DNA from: Thermoflexibacter ruber
Lineage (GTDB): Bacteria > Bacteroidota > Bacteroidia > Cytophagales > Thermoflexibacteraceae
DNA: 64,000 nt
Assembly: GCF_900113045.1 (NCBI RefSeq)
Contig: NZ_FONY01000001.1
Span: 1 to 64,000, forward strand
Reading direction: 5' to 3'
Every line of letters begins with the position of its first letter. Position 1 is the stretch's first letter. The notes under the pieces were generated by a model. That model worked only from the letters and a program-made list of their open reading frames with translations. It was not told where the DNA came from and did no database searches. Made by a program: the position numbers and the translations under genes. Of the stretch, positions 46,247 to 56,370 are shown piece by piece.

Positions 46247-49200
46247 TTAGAAAGTTACGGTTAAGCCTGTATTGATGATACGAGATAAAGGATAAGATAC
46301 CCCTCCAGAAGCCTCTGCCTCTGGGTCAAATATTTTGTTCTTTGCAATGGTAAACACGTTCAATCCATTTACAAAAAATCTTACATTAGACAAATGGACT
46401 TTATCCACTACTGCTCTGGGCAGTGAGTAACCTAACTCAATATTTTTCAAACGCAGATAGTTTTTACTAAACAAATAATAAGTATTATTGCCAAAATTAC
46501 CACCTGTAAAATAAGTATCGCCACGACTTGCCAATCTTGGGTGCTGTCCGTTGGGGTTGTCAATAGACCAACGATTGACGTAAAAGTAGTTCAAGAAGTT
46601 ACCTATGTCCCCTGATTCTGTTTGAATCCTTAATGCCGCTCCTGTTGCTCCTTGGAAAAGCATATTCAGGTCAAAGCCTTTATAGCGAATATCTACTGTT
46701 GCACCAAAGTTAAAAGTAGGGGTAATATTTTTGTTTAGTCTTACCATATCATCAGCATTGATTTTGCCATCTCCATTGTAATCTACGAATTTCATGTCAC
46801 CCGGCAGTAAGCGAGAAGTTACGGCACTATAATCGATTCTGTTAGCATCTATTTCCGCTTGGTCGCGAAATACTCCGTCAGATTGATAAACTAAAAAAGC
46901 ACCAATGGGTTTTCCTTCTTGTCTTTGCCAATCAGGTGCGCCCGGAACTTCGTCCATGAACACGACTTTATTTCTTGCAAAGCCACCATTCACTCCTACT
47001 CTGAATTGTAAATCCTCGAGTGCTTTTCCATTATAGCCTACATTGAACTCAAAACCTCGGTTATCTACTATCCCTGCATTGACAGGAGGCAGTAAAGAGC
47101 TAATACCAGAAGAAGCAGGCGTAGAACCTGTTTGTTGAATCAAGATTTGCGACCTTCTGTTGTAGAAGTATTCAAAAGTAAAATCAATTCTGTTTCCAAA
47201 CAAAGTACCGTCTAATCCTACATTGTAGTTGTTTGCTCTTTCCCAAGTAAAGTTAGGGTTTGCTAAGATTACTTCTCGTAGAGTAGTTGCTAACTCATTG
47301 TTGATGGGGTATTGCCCAAAAGTATAAGTAGATAAGAAAGCATATTCTTGGAGTTGTCCATTAAAAACTACTTGGTCATTACCCATTTGCCCATAAGAAG
47401 CCCTAAGCTTCAAATAGTCAATTCCGGGTACTTTGAACCACTCCTCACTGGTCATATTCCAGCCAAGCAAGACTCCAGGGAAGAAACCAAACCTGCCAGA
47501 TTGGGGGAAGATGTAAGAGCCATCGTATCGCCAAACGTATTCTGCCAAATATTTGTCTTTGTAGTTGTATTGGACTCTGCCGTAATACCCCAAACGCGCT
47601 CTGTTATAGGCACTTCCACTATTGTCTTGTAAAAGTGCACCTCCTGCAAACAATTGGTCAATGGCAGGAGAAATATAATTCCTTCTATAAGCATAGAAAA
47701 AATCTCCCCTAAAAGTTTCCTTTGTTACCCCAGCAAGCACGCTTAAATTGTGGTTATCGCCTAATTTAGTATCATAGGTTAAGATACCTGTCATGTTGGT
47801 ATTCAATATATTCCCATTGCTCTGACGTAATCTTGGGTCGGTAAAAGTAGAGCGGATAGAGCCTACCAATTTAGGAGTTACGCCATCTGCCTCAAATGTA
47901 ATCTTATCCCAAGAGTAGAGCATCCAGGGAGTTTGCCATATCTTATTATTGTCCGCTGTTTTATCTACAGAACCAGAGAGGTTGAGTTTCAGTCCTTTTA
48001 TCCAAGGGTTGGTAATCGTTACTCCACCATTTGCTTGTACAAAATCTCTGGGGTTTTGTTGGTATCCTGTGGCATTGGTAGTAATTACATACGGATTTTG
48101 ACCATTCTCGATATCAGGACCTGGTAAGCCATTAGGCCAAACCTCTGGTTCAGTAGGACGACCACGCATCAGCATTCTGAAAATAGCCCCTGCACTTTCA
48201 GTAGGGTATCTCCTATCTTCCCTACGCACCATGATACCTAAGTTGGCATTGATATACTCATTGACTTTGCTATCTACGTTTAACCTAAAGTTATATTGTT
48301 GATATTTAGTCGCTGAGTTCTTATAAATCGCATCTTGGAATACATAACCTAACGAAGCCATGTACCTTACATTTTCCGTTCCCCCAGAAAGTTGTAGATT
48401 GTGTCTTGATTGGGGCGCCCATGTCTTAAAGGCATCTCTAAACCAGTCTGTATTGGGGTATCTCCAAGGGTCAGAGCCGTCTGCGTGTTTTCGTACTGCT
48501 TCTGGGCTGTAGTTAGCACTTAACGCTCTTATCCCAGGAGTGGGAGATTGGTATGTTCCTGTTTGTTGAATACTTGCCCAAGCTGCGCCCCATTCATTGA
48601 CAGGAATAGTATTATAGATAGGTAATTCGTTCATAATATTGGCATACTCAAAGGCACTTGCCATTTTCGGAATGGTGGTAGGTTGCGACCAGCCTTGGTT
48701 AAAGTCATATACCACTGTTGGTTTCCCTGTTTTCCCTCTTTTGGTAGTAACGATAATTGCACCATTTGCGGCGCGCGCGCCGTAAATCGCCGCCGAAGCA
48801 TCTTTGAGTACAGAGATGGATTCTATATCTCTGGGATTCAGACGACCTAAGCCCCCATCGCGGTCAGGGATACCGTCAATCACTATCAAAGGGCTACTAT
48901 TCCCAAGCGTATTAGTCCCTCTGATAGAAACACGCGCACCATCTTGTCCAGGTTCTCCACTGGTTTGGATAACAACTAAGCCGGGTAAGCGACCTGCCAA
49001 AGAGTTAGATAAGTCCACTGCTGGCGACTGGATTATTTTTTCCCCTTGCACTGCCGCTACCGCACCTGTAACTGTAACCTTCTTTTGCTCTCCATAAGCT
49101 ACTACTACTACCTCATCTAAGAAACTCGAGGCAGTAGCTAAAGAAACATTAATAGTAGTTTGATTTCCCACTGTGATTTCTTGTGTCTGATACCCTACAA

Positions 49201-49450
49201 AAGAGAATATCAATATATCAGAGCCACCGTCTGGTAGAGAAATAGCATAATTCCCATCTACATCTGTCGAAGTACCCGTCTGAGTACCTTTGACCACTAC
49301 GGTTACTCCCGGTAGGGCGGCACCGCCTTCGGCATCGGTAACTTTTCCACTTACTTTTTTTTGGGCAAAAGCAAAGGAGCTACACAGAAGAAAGAAAAGG
49401 AGAATGGGGACAAAACTGCCCGTTGAAGATTTGTTGTTTTTCATTTTCAT
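46247..49450 (-). CDS. SusC/RagA family TonB-dependent outer-membrane transporter
   Basis: ATG at 49450 gives about 1,067 aa with a signal peptide (FVPILLFFLLCSSFAFAQ). The frame is open back to 49495, but that start would add a non-signal extension. The order is a carboxypeptidase-D-like domain (VSGKVTDAEGGAALPGVTVVVKG), a plug domain with the SusC signature (LNPRDIESISVLKDASAAIYGARAANGAIIVTTKRG), and a 22-strand-type barrel ending in a C-terminal aromatic strand (GLTVTF). It imports its ligand through the outer membrane with energy from TonB. The susD-type gene follows directly. Confidence 0.94.
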   Translation of the reverse strand: MKMKNNKSSTGSFVPILLFFLLCSSFAFAQKKVSGKVTDAEGGAALPGVTVVVKGTQTGTSTDVDGNYAISLPDGGSDILIFSFVGYQTQEITVGNQTTINVSLATASSFLDEVVVVAYGEQKKVTVTGAVAAVQGEKIIQSPAVDLSNSLAGRLPGLVVIQTSGEPGQDGARVSIRGTNTLGNSSPLIVIDGIPDRDGGLGRLNPRDIESISVLKDASAAIYGARAANGAIIVTTKRGKTGKPTVVYDFNQGWSQPTTIPKMASAFEYANIMNELPIYNTIPVNEWGAAWASIQQTGTYQSPTPGIRALSANYSPEAVRKHADGSDPWRYPNTDWFRDAFKTWAPQSRHNLQLSGGTENVRYMASLGYVFQDAIYKNSATKYQQYNFRLNVDSKVNEYINANLGIMVRREDRRYPTESAGAIFRMLMRGRPTEPEVWPNGLPGPDIENGQNPYVITTNATGYQQNPRDFVQANGGVTITNPWIKGLKLNLSGSVDKTADNNKIWQTPWMLYSWDKITFEADGVTPKLVGSIRSTFTDPRLRQSNGNILNTNMTGILTYDTKLGDNHNLSVLAGVTKETFRGDFFYAYRRNYISPAIDQLFAGGALLQDNSGSAYNRARLGYYGRVQYNYKDKYLAEYVWRYDGSYIFPQSGRFGFFPGVLLGWNMTSEEWFKVPGIDYLKLRASYGQMGNDQVVFNGQLQEYAFLSTYTFGQYPINNELATTLREVILANPNFTWERANNYNVGLDGTLFGNRIDFTFEYFYNRRSQILIQQTGSTPASSGISSLLPPVNAGIVDNRGFEFNVGYNGKALEDLQFRVGVNGGFARNKVVFMDEVPGAPDWQRQEGKPIGAFLVYQSDGVFRDQAEIDANRIDYSAVTSRLLPGDMKFVDYNGDGKINADDMVRLNKNITPTFNFGATVDIRYKGFDLNMLFQGATGAALRIQTESGDIGNFLNYFYVNRWSIDNPNGQHPRLASRGDTYFTGGNFGNNTYYLFSKNYLRLKNIELGYSLPRAVVDKVHLSNVRFFVNGLNVFTIAKNKIFDPEAEASGGVSYPLSRIINTGLTVTF

Positions 49451-49904
49451 TAAATTTAAAATAGAAATAAAGTGAAGTTGTAAGGTATAAATCACTAATT
49501 TTCAGTTGATATGCAAATCGTTGTGTTAGCCTCGAGTTCGATAACCTAATCGCAAAGGATTGTTCTTTGATTACAAATAACTGAAGCTATGCTTGATGTA
49601 AGTATTTCCTAAATAAAGACTTGCTTACGCTATGCAAAATTTTTGATACAAGAAAGCAAAACATTCTGTGAGGTAGAGTGTTTAGAATAAAACAGAGCAT
49701 AAATAAAAATGCGTGGGACTATTTTTTATGCAATGTAAAATTTTCCTCATAGGCAAAAATATTGATAAAAGTAAGTTTTGTCATATATTTAGACATGCAA
49801 GATATATATAATATTGCATTAAAGCAAGATAAAGTTATAACAAAAATTAGCTTTTTTAATAAATTTTATAAAATAATTTAGGCTAAGTTGGAAAGTTGGT
49901 GTAC
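49451..49904. other. Leader region of the susCD operon
   Basis: This 454-bp A+T-rich gap between the VWA gene and susC carries no coding frame. On the minus strand TATTTTTG at 49761-49754 matches TAnnTTTG but lacks a good -33 element and would give a leader near 300 nt. No anti-sigma/ECF gene pair, which often controls such operons, is nearby. Confidence 0.4.
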
Positions 49905-51023
49905 CTACCCTCTAAAATACTTGAAAGTCTTAAATCGTCTTTTGCTTTGGCGATAATCCTCAAAAACTAAGCTGCCTAAGCCCTCCAAAGAACTGAAATA
50001 AGCATTGCCTCCATTGACTTGGGTAAACTCTCTGACAAATTGTTGGAGATAAGGGTCAGAGGCAATCATAAAAGTAGTGATAGGGATTTTTATCCGCTTG
50101 CACTGTGCGGCTAAGTTGAGGGTTTTATTGAGTATCTTACTGTCTAAGCCAAAACTATTCTTATAGTACCGCAATCCTTCTTTGAGGCAGGTAGGTTTAC
50201 CGTCTGTAATCATAAAAATTTGCTTATTGGCATTTTTCCTGCGTCTGAGCAAGTCCATAGCCAACTCCAGACCTGCTACTGTATTGGTATGGTAAGGTCC
50301 TACTTGCAAATAAGGCAAGTCTTTGATTTCTATTTGCCAAGCATCATTCCCAAATACTATGATGTCTAAGGTATCTTTTTTGTAGCGAGTAGTGATGAGT
50401 TCAGCCAATGCCATGGCTACCTTCTTGGCGGGGGTAATGCGGTCTTCTCCATAGAGAATCATAGAGTGAGAAATATCAATCATTAAAACAGTAGAAGTTT
50501 GTGTTTTGTAGTCTTTCTCCATGATTTGCAAGTCTTCTTCTGTAAGCATAAAATCGCTTACGCCATGATTAATCTGTGCGTTTTTGATAGACTCAGTCAT
50601 AGAAATTTGGTCGAGGTCATCGCCAAATCTATAAGCCCTCATGTCAGCATTAGGCTCATCGCCCACGCCTGAGTTGGTTGTATTGTGCTTGCCTTGCTTG
50701 CCTCTTTTTAGCTTACCAAAAATCTCCTCCAAAGCACTTTTGCGTATCGTTTGCTCTGTTTTTGGGGTAATCTGAATCTCGCCACGCTCCGAATTTTCCT
50801 CTATGTAGCCTTTTTCTTTTAGGTCTTCATAAAAATCACCGATTCCGTACTGCTCGTTGGTCAGACCGTAGCGGCGGTCAAGTTCAGTAAGTATGCGCAT
50901 TGCTTCTGCTGCATCGCCAGAGGTCATATTGAGCAACTGCATAAAAATTTTCATCAAGCTATCAAAAGTAGCTTGTGCATTGCTTTTGGGCGGTTCGTAA
51001 TCAGAAAATCGGTAGCCAAGCAT
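49905..51023 (-). CDS. VWA domain protein
   Basis: The 372-aa protein has an N-terminal charged region (1-170) with a low-complexity linker (KLKRGKQGKHNTTNSGVGDE) and a C-terminal von Willebrand factor A domain (about 175-372). The metal-ion-dependent adhesion site is D183-I-S185-H-S187, followed by a later Thr/Asp pair in MITDGKPTC. It has no signal peptide or transmembrane helix, so it is cytoplasmic, like the VWA partners of MoxR-type AAA ATPases and of chelatase-like systems. No MoxR ATPase gene is adjacent. Function unknown. Confidence 0.83.
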   Translation of the reverse strand: MLGYRFSDYEPPKSNAQATFDSLMKIFMQLLNMTSGDAAEAMRILTELDRRYGLTNEQYGIGDFYEDLKEKGYIEENSERGEIQITPKTEQTIRKSALEEIFGKLKRGKQGKHNTTNSGVGDEPNADMRAYRFGDDLDQISMTESIKNAQINHGVSDFMLTEEDLQIMEKDYKTQTSTVLMIDISHSMILYGEDRITPAKKVAMALAELITTRYKKDTLDIIVFGNDAWQIEIKDLPYLQVGPYHTNTVAGLELAMDLLRRRKNANKQIFMITDGKPTCLKEGLRYYKNSFGLDSKILNKTLNLAAQCKRIKIPITTFMIASDPYLQQFVREFTQVNGGNAYFSSLEGLGSLVFEDYRQSKRRFKTFKYFRG

Positions 51024-51104
51024 AATTTTTTTATTTACATTTTGTCATATTTTTTAGAAAACTATTGATACAACAATAAAGTTTTAGACTAAATTCCTTA
51101 TTCT

Positions 51105-51788
51105 TCATTCTTCTGCTAATTTTTGCTTACTCATTGCTACAATTTGCTTTACCTGTTCCTCAAAAGTAATAGCCGTAGTATCTATGAGTTGGGCATCTTC
51201 CGCTTGTCGAAGTGGGCTATCTTGGCGAGAGGTGTCTATCAAATCTCTTTTTTTCAAATTCTCTATTATTTCTTCTAAATCAACTAATTCTCCTTTTTCT
51301 AATAACTCGTCTTGGCGGCGTTTGGCTCGTACTGTCATCTCTGCGGTCATGAAGATTTTGAGTTCTGCTTCGGGAAAGACCACCGTCCCAATGTCCCGAC
51401 CGTCCATGACTATTCCCTTTTTTTTGCCCATTTTTTGCTGTTGGGCTACTAAAAACCTTCGCACTTGGGAGATAGCACTGACTTCGCTTACTTTGTCAGA
51501 AACTGTCATTTGGCGAATCTCTTGCTCTACATTGATGCCGTTCAGGTAAGTATCCGATTTTTGTGTTTTAGGATTGTGGCGAAACTCGATTTCTATTTCT
51601 TTGAGGGCATTTTCTATTTCATTGGGATTGGTCAAACTTACAAAATTTTGCAAAAAGTAAAGGGTTACAGCACGGTACATTGCCCCTGTATCTATGTAGC
51701 TATATCCTAAAATAGAGGCTACTGCCTTTGCTGTAGAGCTTTTTCCACAAGCGGAGTAACCGTCTATTGCTATGATAATCTTTTTCAT
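51105..51788 (-). CDS. cmk: Cytidylate kinase
   Basis: This 227-aa enzyme phosphorylates CMP and dCMP. It shows the P-loop GYSACGKSST (10-19), YIDTGAMYRAVTLYFL, the NMP-binding region, GRDIGTVVFPEAELKIFMTAE and a C-terminal RDLIDTSRQDSPLRQAEDAQLIDTT. Length is normal. It is upstream of the VWA gene on the same strand with an 81-bp gap and has its own promoter match. Confidence 0.96.
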   Translation of the reverse strand: MKKIIIAIDGYSACGKSSTAKAVASILGYSYIDTGAMYRAVTLYFLQNFVSLTNPNEIENALKEIEIEFRHNPKTQKSDTYLNGINVEQEIRQMTVSDKVSEVSAISQVRRFLVAQQQKMGKKKGIVMDGRDIGTVVFPEAELKIFMTAEMTVRAKRRQDELLEKGELVDLEEIIENLKKRDLIDTSRQDSPLRQAEDAQLIDTTAITFEEQVKQIVAMSKQKLAEE

Positions 51789-51806
51789 TTATTTATTTTT
51801 ACTAAG

Positions 51807-51838
51807 CAAATTTATTTTACTTTGCCCTAAAGCACAAG
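51807..51838 (-). promoter_or_regulatory. Bacteroidota-type promoter of cmk
   Basis: On the minus strand, CTTG (51838-51835) and TAAATTTG (51814-51807) are 20 bp apart. The -7 element is a full match and the -33 matches three of four positions. The leader would be only about 12 nt. Confidence 0.5.
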
Positions 51839-51888
51839 GACAAATGAGTAAATTTAGGAGATATTTCAGGTAAGGTAAATATCTAATC

Positions 51889-52710
51889 TCAATAGGACTC
51901 ACTTTCATTAGGGAAATCTTGGGCTTTTACGTCTTTGACATAATTGCTTATGGCTTCACTCATTACCGTATGCAAATCAGCATAACGCCGTAAAAATCTG
52001 GGTTTAAACTCTTGGTTAATGCCGAGCATATCATGTAATACCAATACTTGTCCGTCTGTACCAGCCCCTGCCCCTATGCCGATAGTAGGGATAGTCAGTT
52101 GCTTAGAAACTTTTTCTGCCAAATTAGCAGGAATTTTCTCTAAGACGATACCAAAGCACCCCAATTTTTGCAAAAGTAGGGCATCTTCTAATAATTTTTG
52201 GGCTTCAGCTTCTTCTTTGGCACGCACAGAGTATGTACCAAACTTAAAAATAGACTGTGGCGTAAGTCCTAAATGTCCCATGACAGGAATACCCGCACTC
52301 AATACTCTTTCTACTGAGTCTTTAATTTCTGCCCCTCCTTCCATTTTTACGGAATGCGCTCCTGCTTCTTTCATGATACGTATGGCAGACTGTAAGGCTC
52401 TTTTAGAGTTGCCTTGATAAGTGCCAAAGGGCAAATCAACCACTACAAAAGCACGACTGACGGCTTTGATGACAGAGGAGGCATGGTAAATCATCTGCTC
52501 CAAACTCATGGGCAAAGTAGTTTCATTTCCCGCCATGACATTGGAGGCAGAATCACCGACCAAAATCACATCTATACCTGCCGAGTCGACTATGCGCGCC
52601 ATGGAGTAGTCATAAGCAGTAAGCATGGCTATTTTTTCTCCACGCAATTTCATTTCTTGAAGCTGGTGTGTGGTAACTTTCTTTATATTGGGACCTTGGT
52701 GAACTGACAT
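51889..52710 (-). CDS. panB: 3-methyl-2-oxobutanoate hydroxymethyltransferase
   Basis: This 273-aa enzyme makes ketopantoate in the pathway to pantothenate and CoA. Family marks are [26 protein letters not shown] (metal-binding Asp), [32 protein letters not shown] and [22 protein letters not shown]. Length and start are typical. No panC or panD is nearby. It lies upstream of cmk on the same strand with a 100-bp gap. Confidence 0.96.
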   Translation of the reverse strand: MSVHQGPNIKKVTTHQLQEMKLRGEKIAMLTAYDYSMARIVDSAGIDVILVGDSASNVMAGNETTLPMSLEQMIYHASSVIKAVSRAFVVVDLPFGTYQGNSKRALQSAIRIMKEAGAHSVKMEGGAEIKDSVERVLSAGIPVMGHLGLTPQSIFKFGTYSVRAKEEAEAQKLLEDALLLQKLGCFGIVLEKIPANLAEKVSKQLTIPTIGIGAGAGTDGQVLVLHDMLGINQEFKPRFLRRYADLHTVMSEAISNYVKDVKAQDFPNESESY

Positions 52711-53078
52711 ATTTAAGCAAAATAGATTGGTTGTTTAAATCTCGAATAAAATGTGAATTACTTACTTATGTAATTTTTTATTTTTAGTTATTTGTTGCTA
52801 AGCAGGGTTTATCAAGTAACAGCCTAAGAAACAAGGAATAAGCTAATATTCTTGTATGTGTTGTTTAAGTATCAGCTATTAACTAAGCAAAGATGTATAA
52901 TAATATAAGATTTTTTCCTATTTCTTTTCAATTTTTCATCAAATCATTCTCCTATACAGTGCTAAAACTATTTGAGCGGTATAATAAGTATTTTCAATAT
53001 ACGTTTAAACTAACACGATACACCCCTTTCTTATACTTTCACATTCACATTCATTAATGATAAACTCACATAATCTAA
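52711..53078. other. Intergenic region upstream of a small membrane protein gene
   Basis: This 368-bp A+T-rich gap lies between divergent genes. No clear TAnnTTTG element with a -33 partner, no RNA gene, repeat or coding frame is seen. A short run of CACATTC-like units at 53040-53053 is the only local repetition. Confidence 0.45.
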
Positions 53079-53324
53079 ATGAGAATATCCACATTTATAT
53101 TTCTGGGGAGTACGCTTTTAACAGGAGCGTTGTTATTGGTAGTTACTATACTGTTGTGCTTTATGTTCTTGCAAGATAGCCCTTACTATCCTCTCACCTT
53201 GCTCTCTGCTTTAGAAGAATTTATTTTGAGCATTGGCTATAAGTTCACACTTGTTGTAAGTGGCATTGGTGTACTATTCCTTTTGCAAGTCAGGCTGTTG
53301 CAGAGAAACTGGGAGTATATTTAG
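53079..53324 (+). CDS. Small two-helix membrane protein
   Basis: The 81-aa product has two hydrophobic segments (about residues 5-30 and 54-72) joined by an acidic loop with ALEEFILSIGYK, and ends LLQRNWEYI. It starts with ATG and is in a gap that would otherwise be empty. It overlaps the end of the convergent rnr gene by four bases. I do not recognise a family. Hydrophobic content and start position favour a real gene, but it could be a chance frame. Confidence 0.5.
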   Translation: MRISTFIFLGSTLLTGALLLVVTILLCFMFLQDSPYYPLTLLSALEEFILSIGYKFTLVVSGIGVLFLLQVRLLQRNWEYI

Positions 53325-55522
53325 GCTAAAAGCAAGTCTATGACTCTTTTTTCTAAATCGGTGGCTTTGATGCGGACTTTTACTTTGTCCCCTAAGCGAT
53401 ATACTTTTTTGTAACGCGAACCAATCACCGAGTAGCTTTTCTCATCATATTCGTAATAATCTCCCTGTATATCAGCTAACCTGACCATACCCTCGCATTT
53501 GGTTTCTGTAATTTCTACATAAATTCCCCATTCTGTAACTCCAGAGATAATACCTTCAAAAACCTGCAAAGGGTGGCTTTGAGAAGCAATAATTTGCATT
53601 AGTTCCACTTGCTTGTATTTGATAGAGGCTCTCTCGGCATCTGCCGCTTTTTTTTCTCTATCTGAGCTATGCTTGCATTTTTGTTCTAATTCTATTTGGT
53701 TTACGGGTTCTCCTCCTGCTAAATAATGTTCCAATAATCTATGTACCAATATGTCAGGATAACGACGAATAGGCGAGGTAAAATGTGTATAGTGTTTAAA
53801 AGCAAGCCCGTAATGAGGCAGAGGTTCTGTTGTATATTTTGCCTTTGCCATAGTGCGAATAGCCAAGCTTTGCAATACGTTTTGCTCTACTTTACCCTCA
53901 GAAGCTATTGCCATCTGATTGAGCGACTTAGCTATATTTTTGCCTTCTGTTTCTAAGTGATACCCAAACTGCTTGGCAAAAACTTTCAAATTTTCTAATT
54001 TTTCTGCATCAGGGGCATCGTGAGTTCGGAAAACCATAGTATTTTTGATTTTCCCTTTGCGTAGCTTATATACAAACTCTGCCACACGTTTGTTTGCCAA
54101 AAGCATAAACTCCTCAATCAACTTGTGGGCTTCTTTGCGAACTTTGGGAACAACCTCCAAAGGTCTGCCCTTCTCATCTAATTTGAATTTCACCTCTACT
54201 GTTTCAAAGGAAATGGCTCCACTTCTATAGCGGTTTTTCTGCAAAATAAGGGCTAACTTATTCAAAGTCTGTATCTCTACTGCAAAATCTCCCTTCCCTG
54301 TTTCTATGACCTCTTGGGCTTCTTCGTAGGTAAAACGGCGTTGGGAGTTGATAATTGTTTTCCCAAACCACTCCTCGACCAATTTGCCTTGTGGGGTTAG
54401 CTCAAAAACCGCAGAGAAAGTCAGTTTGTCCTCATGAGGTCTAAGTGAACAGATGTGATTAGAAAGTTTTTCAGGCAACATGGGTACTACTCTATCTACC
54501 AGATACACCGAAGTTCCGCGCTCTAAGGCTTCCCTATCTAAAATTGTATCAGGTTTTACGTAGTGTGTAACATCAGCAATATGCACCCCTACCTCCCAAT
54601 TCCCATTTTCTAACTGTCTAATGGACAGGGCATCATCAAAATCTTTAGCATCAAAGGGGTCTATAGTAAACGTAGGGATTTTCCTAAAATCACGCCTTTT
54701 ATGAATCTCCTCGGATGGGATTTCCTCGCTGATTTTATTTGCCATTTTCACAATGCTTTGCGGGAAATCCAAAGGCAAGCCATACTCCGCCATAATAGAG
54801 TGCATTTCAGTTTCATGCTCGCCTGCTTTGCCTAAGATTTTGGTAATTTTTCCAATAGGATTTTTGCCCTTCTCGTCCCACTCTGTGATTTGAGCAATGA
54901 CTTTGTCACCGTGCTTCGCTCCTTTGGTGTCTTGCAGATTGATAAAAATATCATAAAACATCTTCTTGTGGTCTGGCACAACAAAAGCAAAACGCGCAGA
55001 AAGTTCTACCCTGCCCACAAACTCTGTTCTTGCTCGTTTAAGTATTTCTACTACTTCGCCTTCAGGTCTATTACTTTTCTTGAACTTATGAACGATTACC
55101 TTGACCGTATCTCCGTCCAAAGCTGTGTTCAGGTGTTTGCTACCCACCCAAATATCTCTTTCCTGCCCCTCTACCATGATGTATGCAAAATCTCTGCTTA
55201 CATAATCTACTACCCCTTCTAATACATCTTCGCTATCTAATCTAATCTGATAGTTGTTATTGACCCTGCTGATACTTCCTTTTTTGGTCAGTTCTTCTAA
55301 CAAAAACTCTATTAATTCCTTGATTTTTATATGCTTGGCTTGTAACTTTTTGTGAATCTGTTTGAGAGAAAGTTGTTTTTGAGGAGAGGAGTGCAAAAGG
55401 GAAAGCAATACATCTTTGACTTTATCTGTTTGAAATTCAACAAATTCTGAGCTTTTCTTTTTTCTTTTTCTTACTCGTTTGCGTTTAGGTTTGGTTGTGT
55501 TGTTTTTTTCGTTTTTAGACAT
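53321..55522 (-). CDS. rnr: Ribonuclease R
   Basis: ATG at 55522 gives a 733-aa exoribonuclease; the frame is open back to 55567 but that extension is hydrophobic and unlikely. The product starts with a very basic segment (KPKRKRVRKRKKK), then a winged-helix region, cold-shock domains (90-250), an RNB catalytic domain with DPFDAKDFDDALSI (metal-binding Asp cluster), and a C-terminal S1 domain (VTEWGIYVEITETKCEGMVRL). RNase R degrades structured RNA 3' to 5'. The basic Lys-rich tail found at the C-terminus of E. coli RNase R is absent; its basic part is at the N-terminus here. Confidence 0.95.
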   Translation of the reverse strand: MSKNEKNNTTKPKRKRVRKRKKKSSEFVEFQTDKVKDVLLSLLHSSPQKQLSLKQIHKKLQAKHIKIKELIEFLLEELTKKGSISRVNNNYQIRLDSEDVLEGVVDYVSRDFAYIMVEGQERDIWVGSKHLNTALDGDTVKVIVHKFKKSNRPEGEVVEILKRARTEFVGRVELSARFAFVVPDHKKMFYDIFINLQDTKGAKHGDKVIAQITEWDEKGKNPIGKITKILGKAGEHETEMHSIMAEYGLPLDFPQSIVKMANKISEEIPSEEIHKRRDFRKIPTFTIDPFDAKDFDDALSIRQLENGNWEVGVHIADVTHYVKPDTILDREALERGTSVYLVDRVVPMLPEKLSNHICSLRPHEDKLTFSAVFELTPQGKLVEEWFGKTIINSQRRFTYEEAQEVIETGKGDFAVEIQTLNKLALILQKNRYRSGAISFETVEVKFKLDEKGRPLEVVPKVRKEAHKLIEEFMLLANKRVAEFVYKLRKGKIKNTMVFRTHDAPDAEKLENLKVFAKQFGYHLETEGKNIAKSLNQMAIASEGKVEQNVLQSLAIRTMAKAKYTTEPLPHYGLAFKHYTHFTSPIRRYPDILVHRLLEHYLAGGEPVNQIELEQKCKHSSDREKKAADAERASIKYKQVELMQIIASQSHPLQVFEGIISGVTEWGIYVEITETKCEGMVRLADIQGDYYEYDEKSYSVIGSRYKKVYRLGDKVKVRIKATDLEKRVIDLLLA

Positions 55523-55703
55523 AAAAATATAAAAATAGTGTACAATTATGTTTGGTAACAAAAGCAAGCAGTAGAAAGTTTCAACTCTTTCATAACCTAC
55601 TAAAAATTATACAGAAACTTAGGCTACTTTGTTTAAAATTTATATTTTTGAAAGAAAATAATTAAATTACTGAGATTATTACTACCATACTTTGAAAAAA
55701 CTT

Positions 55704-56234
55704 ATGCGGCACGATGTAAGTAAATACGATGACATGTTTTTCCAAGCCGACCAAATGATAAAAGACAATCAAATTACACAAGCGGTCAAGACTTTGGAAG
55801 AGATTATTGAGGAGAATCCTGAATATGGAAGGGCATATAACCACTTAGGCTGGATATACGAAACTAAGTACAGAAGTTACGAAGACGCAGAGGAGTGCTA
55901 CAAAAAAGCACTGCAATATGCCCCTGAATACACTCCTGTCTATTTGAACTATGCTTATCTGCTCTCGAATCAAAGCAGATTTTCTGAATTAGAACCTTTA
56001 TTGGATAAAGCCTTGCGCGTGCCGGGAGCTTACAAACCAAGTATTTATAATGAATACGGAATTATGTACGAACTTATGGAAAAGTTTGACTTAGCTGTAG
56101 AGTATTACAAGAAAGCTATTTTTAGCTCTACGGACAATGCTAATATCAAAACTTATCAAGACTCTATAGAACGTGCTAATCAGAAAAAAAGAATGTTAGA
56201 GCCTCCTTATCATGGAGGTCGGGCTGGAGAATAA
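55704..56234 (+). CDS. TPR protein
   Basis: ATG at 55704 gives a 176-aa cytoplasmic protein; TTG at 55692 would add four residues. It consists of about four tetratricopeptide repeats, for example QAVKTLEEIIEENPEYGRAY, EDAEECYKKALQYAPEYTPV and DLAVEYYKKAIFSSTDNANI. No signal or other domain is seen. It is presumably a protein-protein interaction adaptor. It is transcribed away from rnr and precedes a TPR–SpoIIE gene at 136 bp, with no clear operon link. Confidence 0.8.
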   Translation: MRHDVSKYDDMFFQADQMIKDNQITQAVKTLEEIIEENPEYGRAYNHLGWIYETKYRSYEDAEECYKKALQYAPEYTPVYLNYAYLLSNQSRFSELEPLLDKALRVPGAYKPSIYNEYGIMYELMEKFDLAVEYYKKAIFSSTDNANIKTYQDSIERANQKKRMLEPPYHGGRAGE

Positions 56235-56370
56235 AAAAGAATTTTCTATTGTTATGCTAAAATCTTATTATTTTCATCAAATTTGTCCAAAGTAAAAAAA
56301 GGACTATAATTTAGTTTACCCTTGAAAAGTCTTTAAGCCAAACAATAATCATTTTAGTACCATAAACCTA

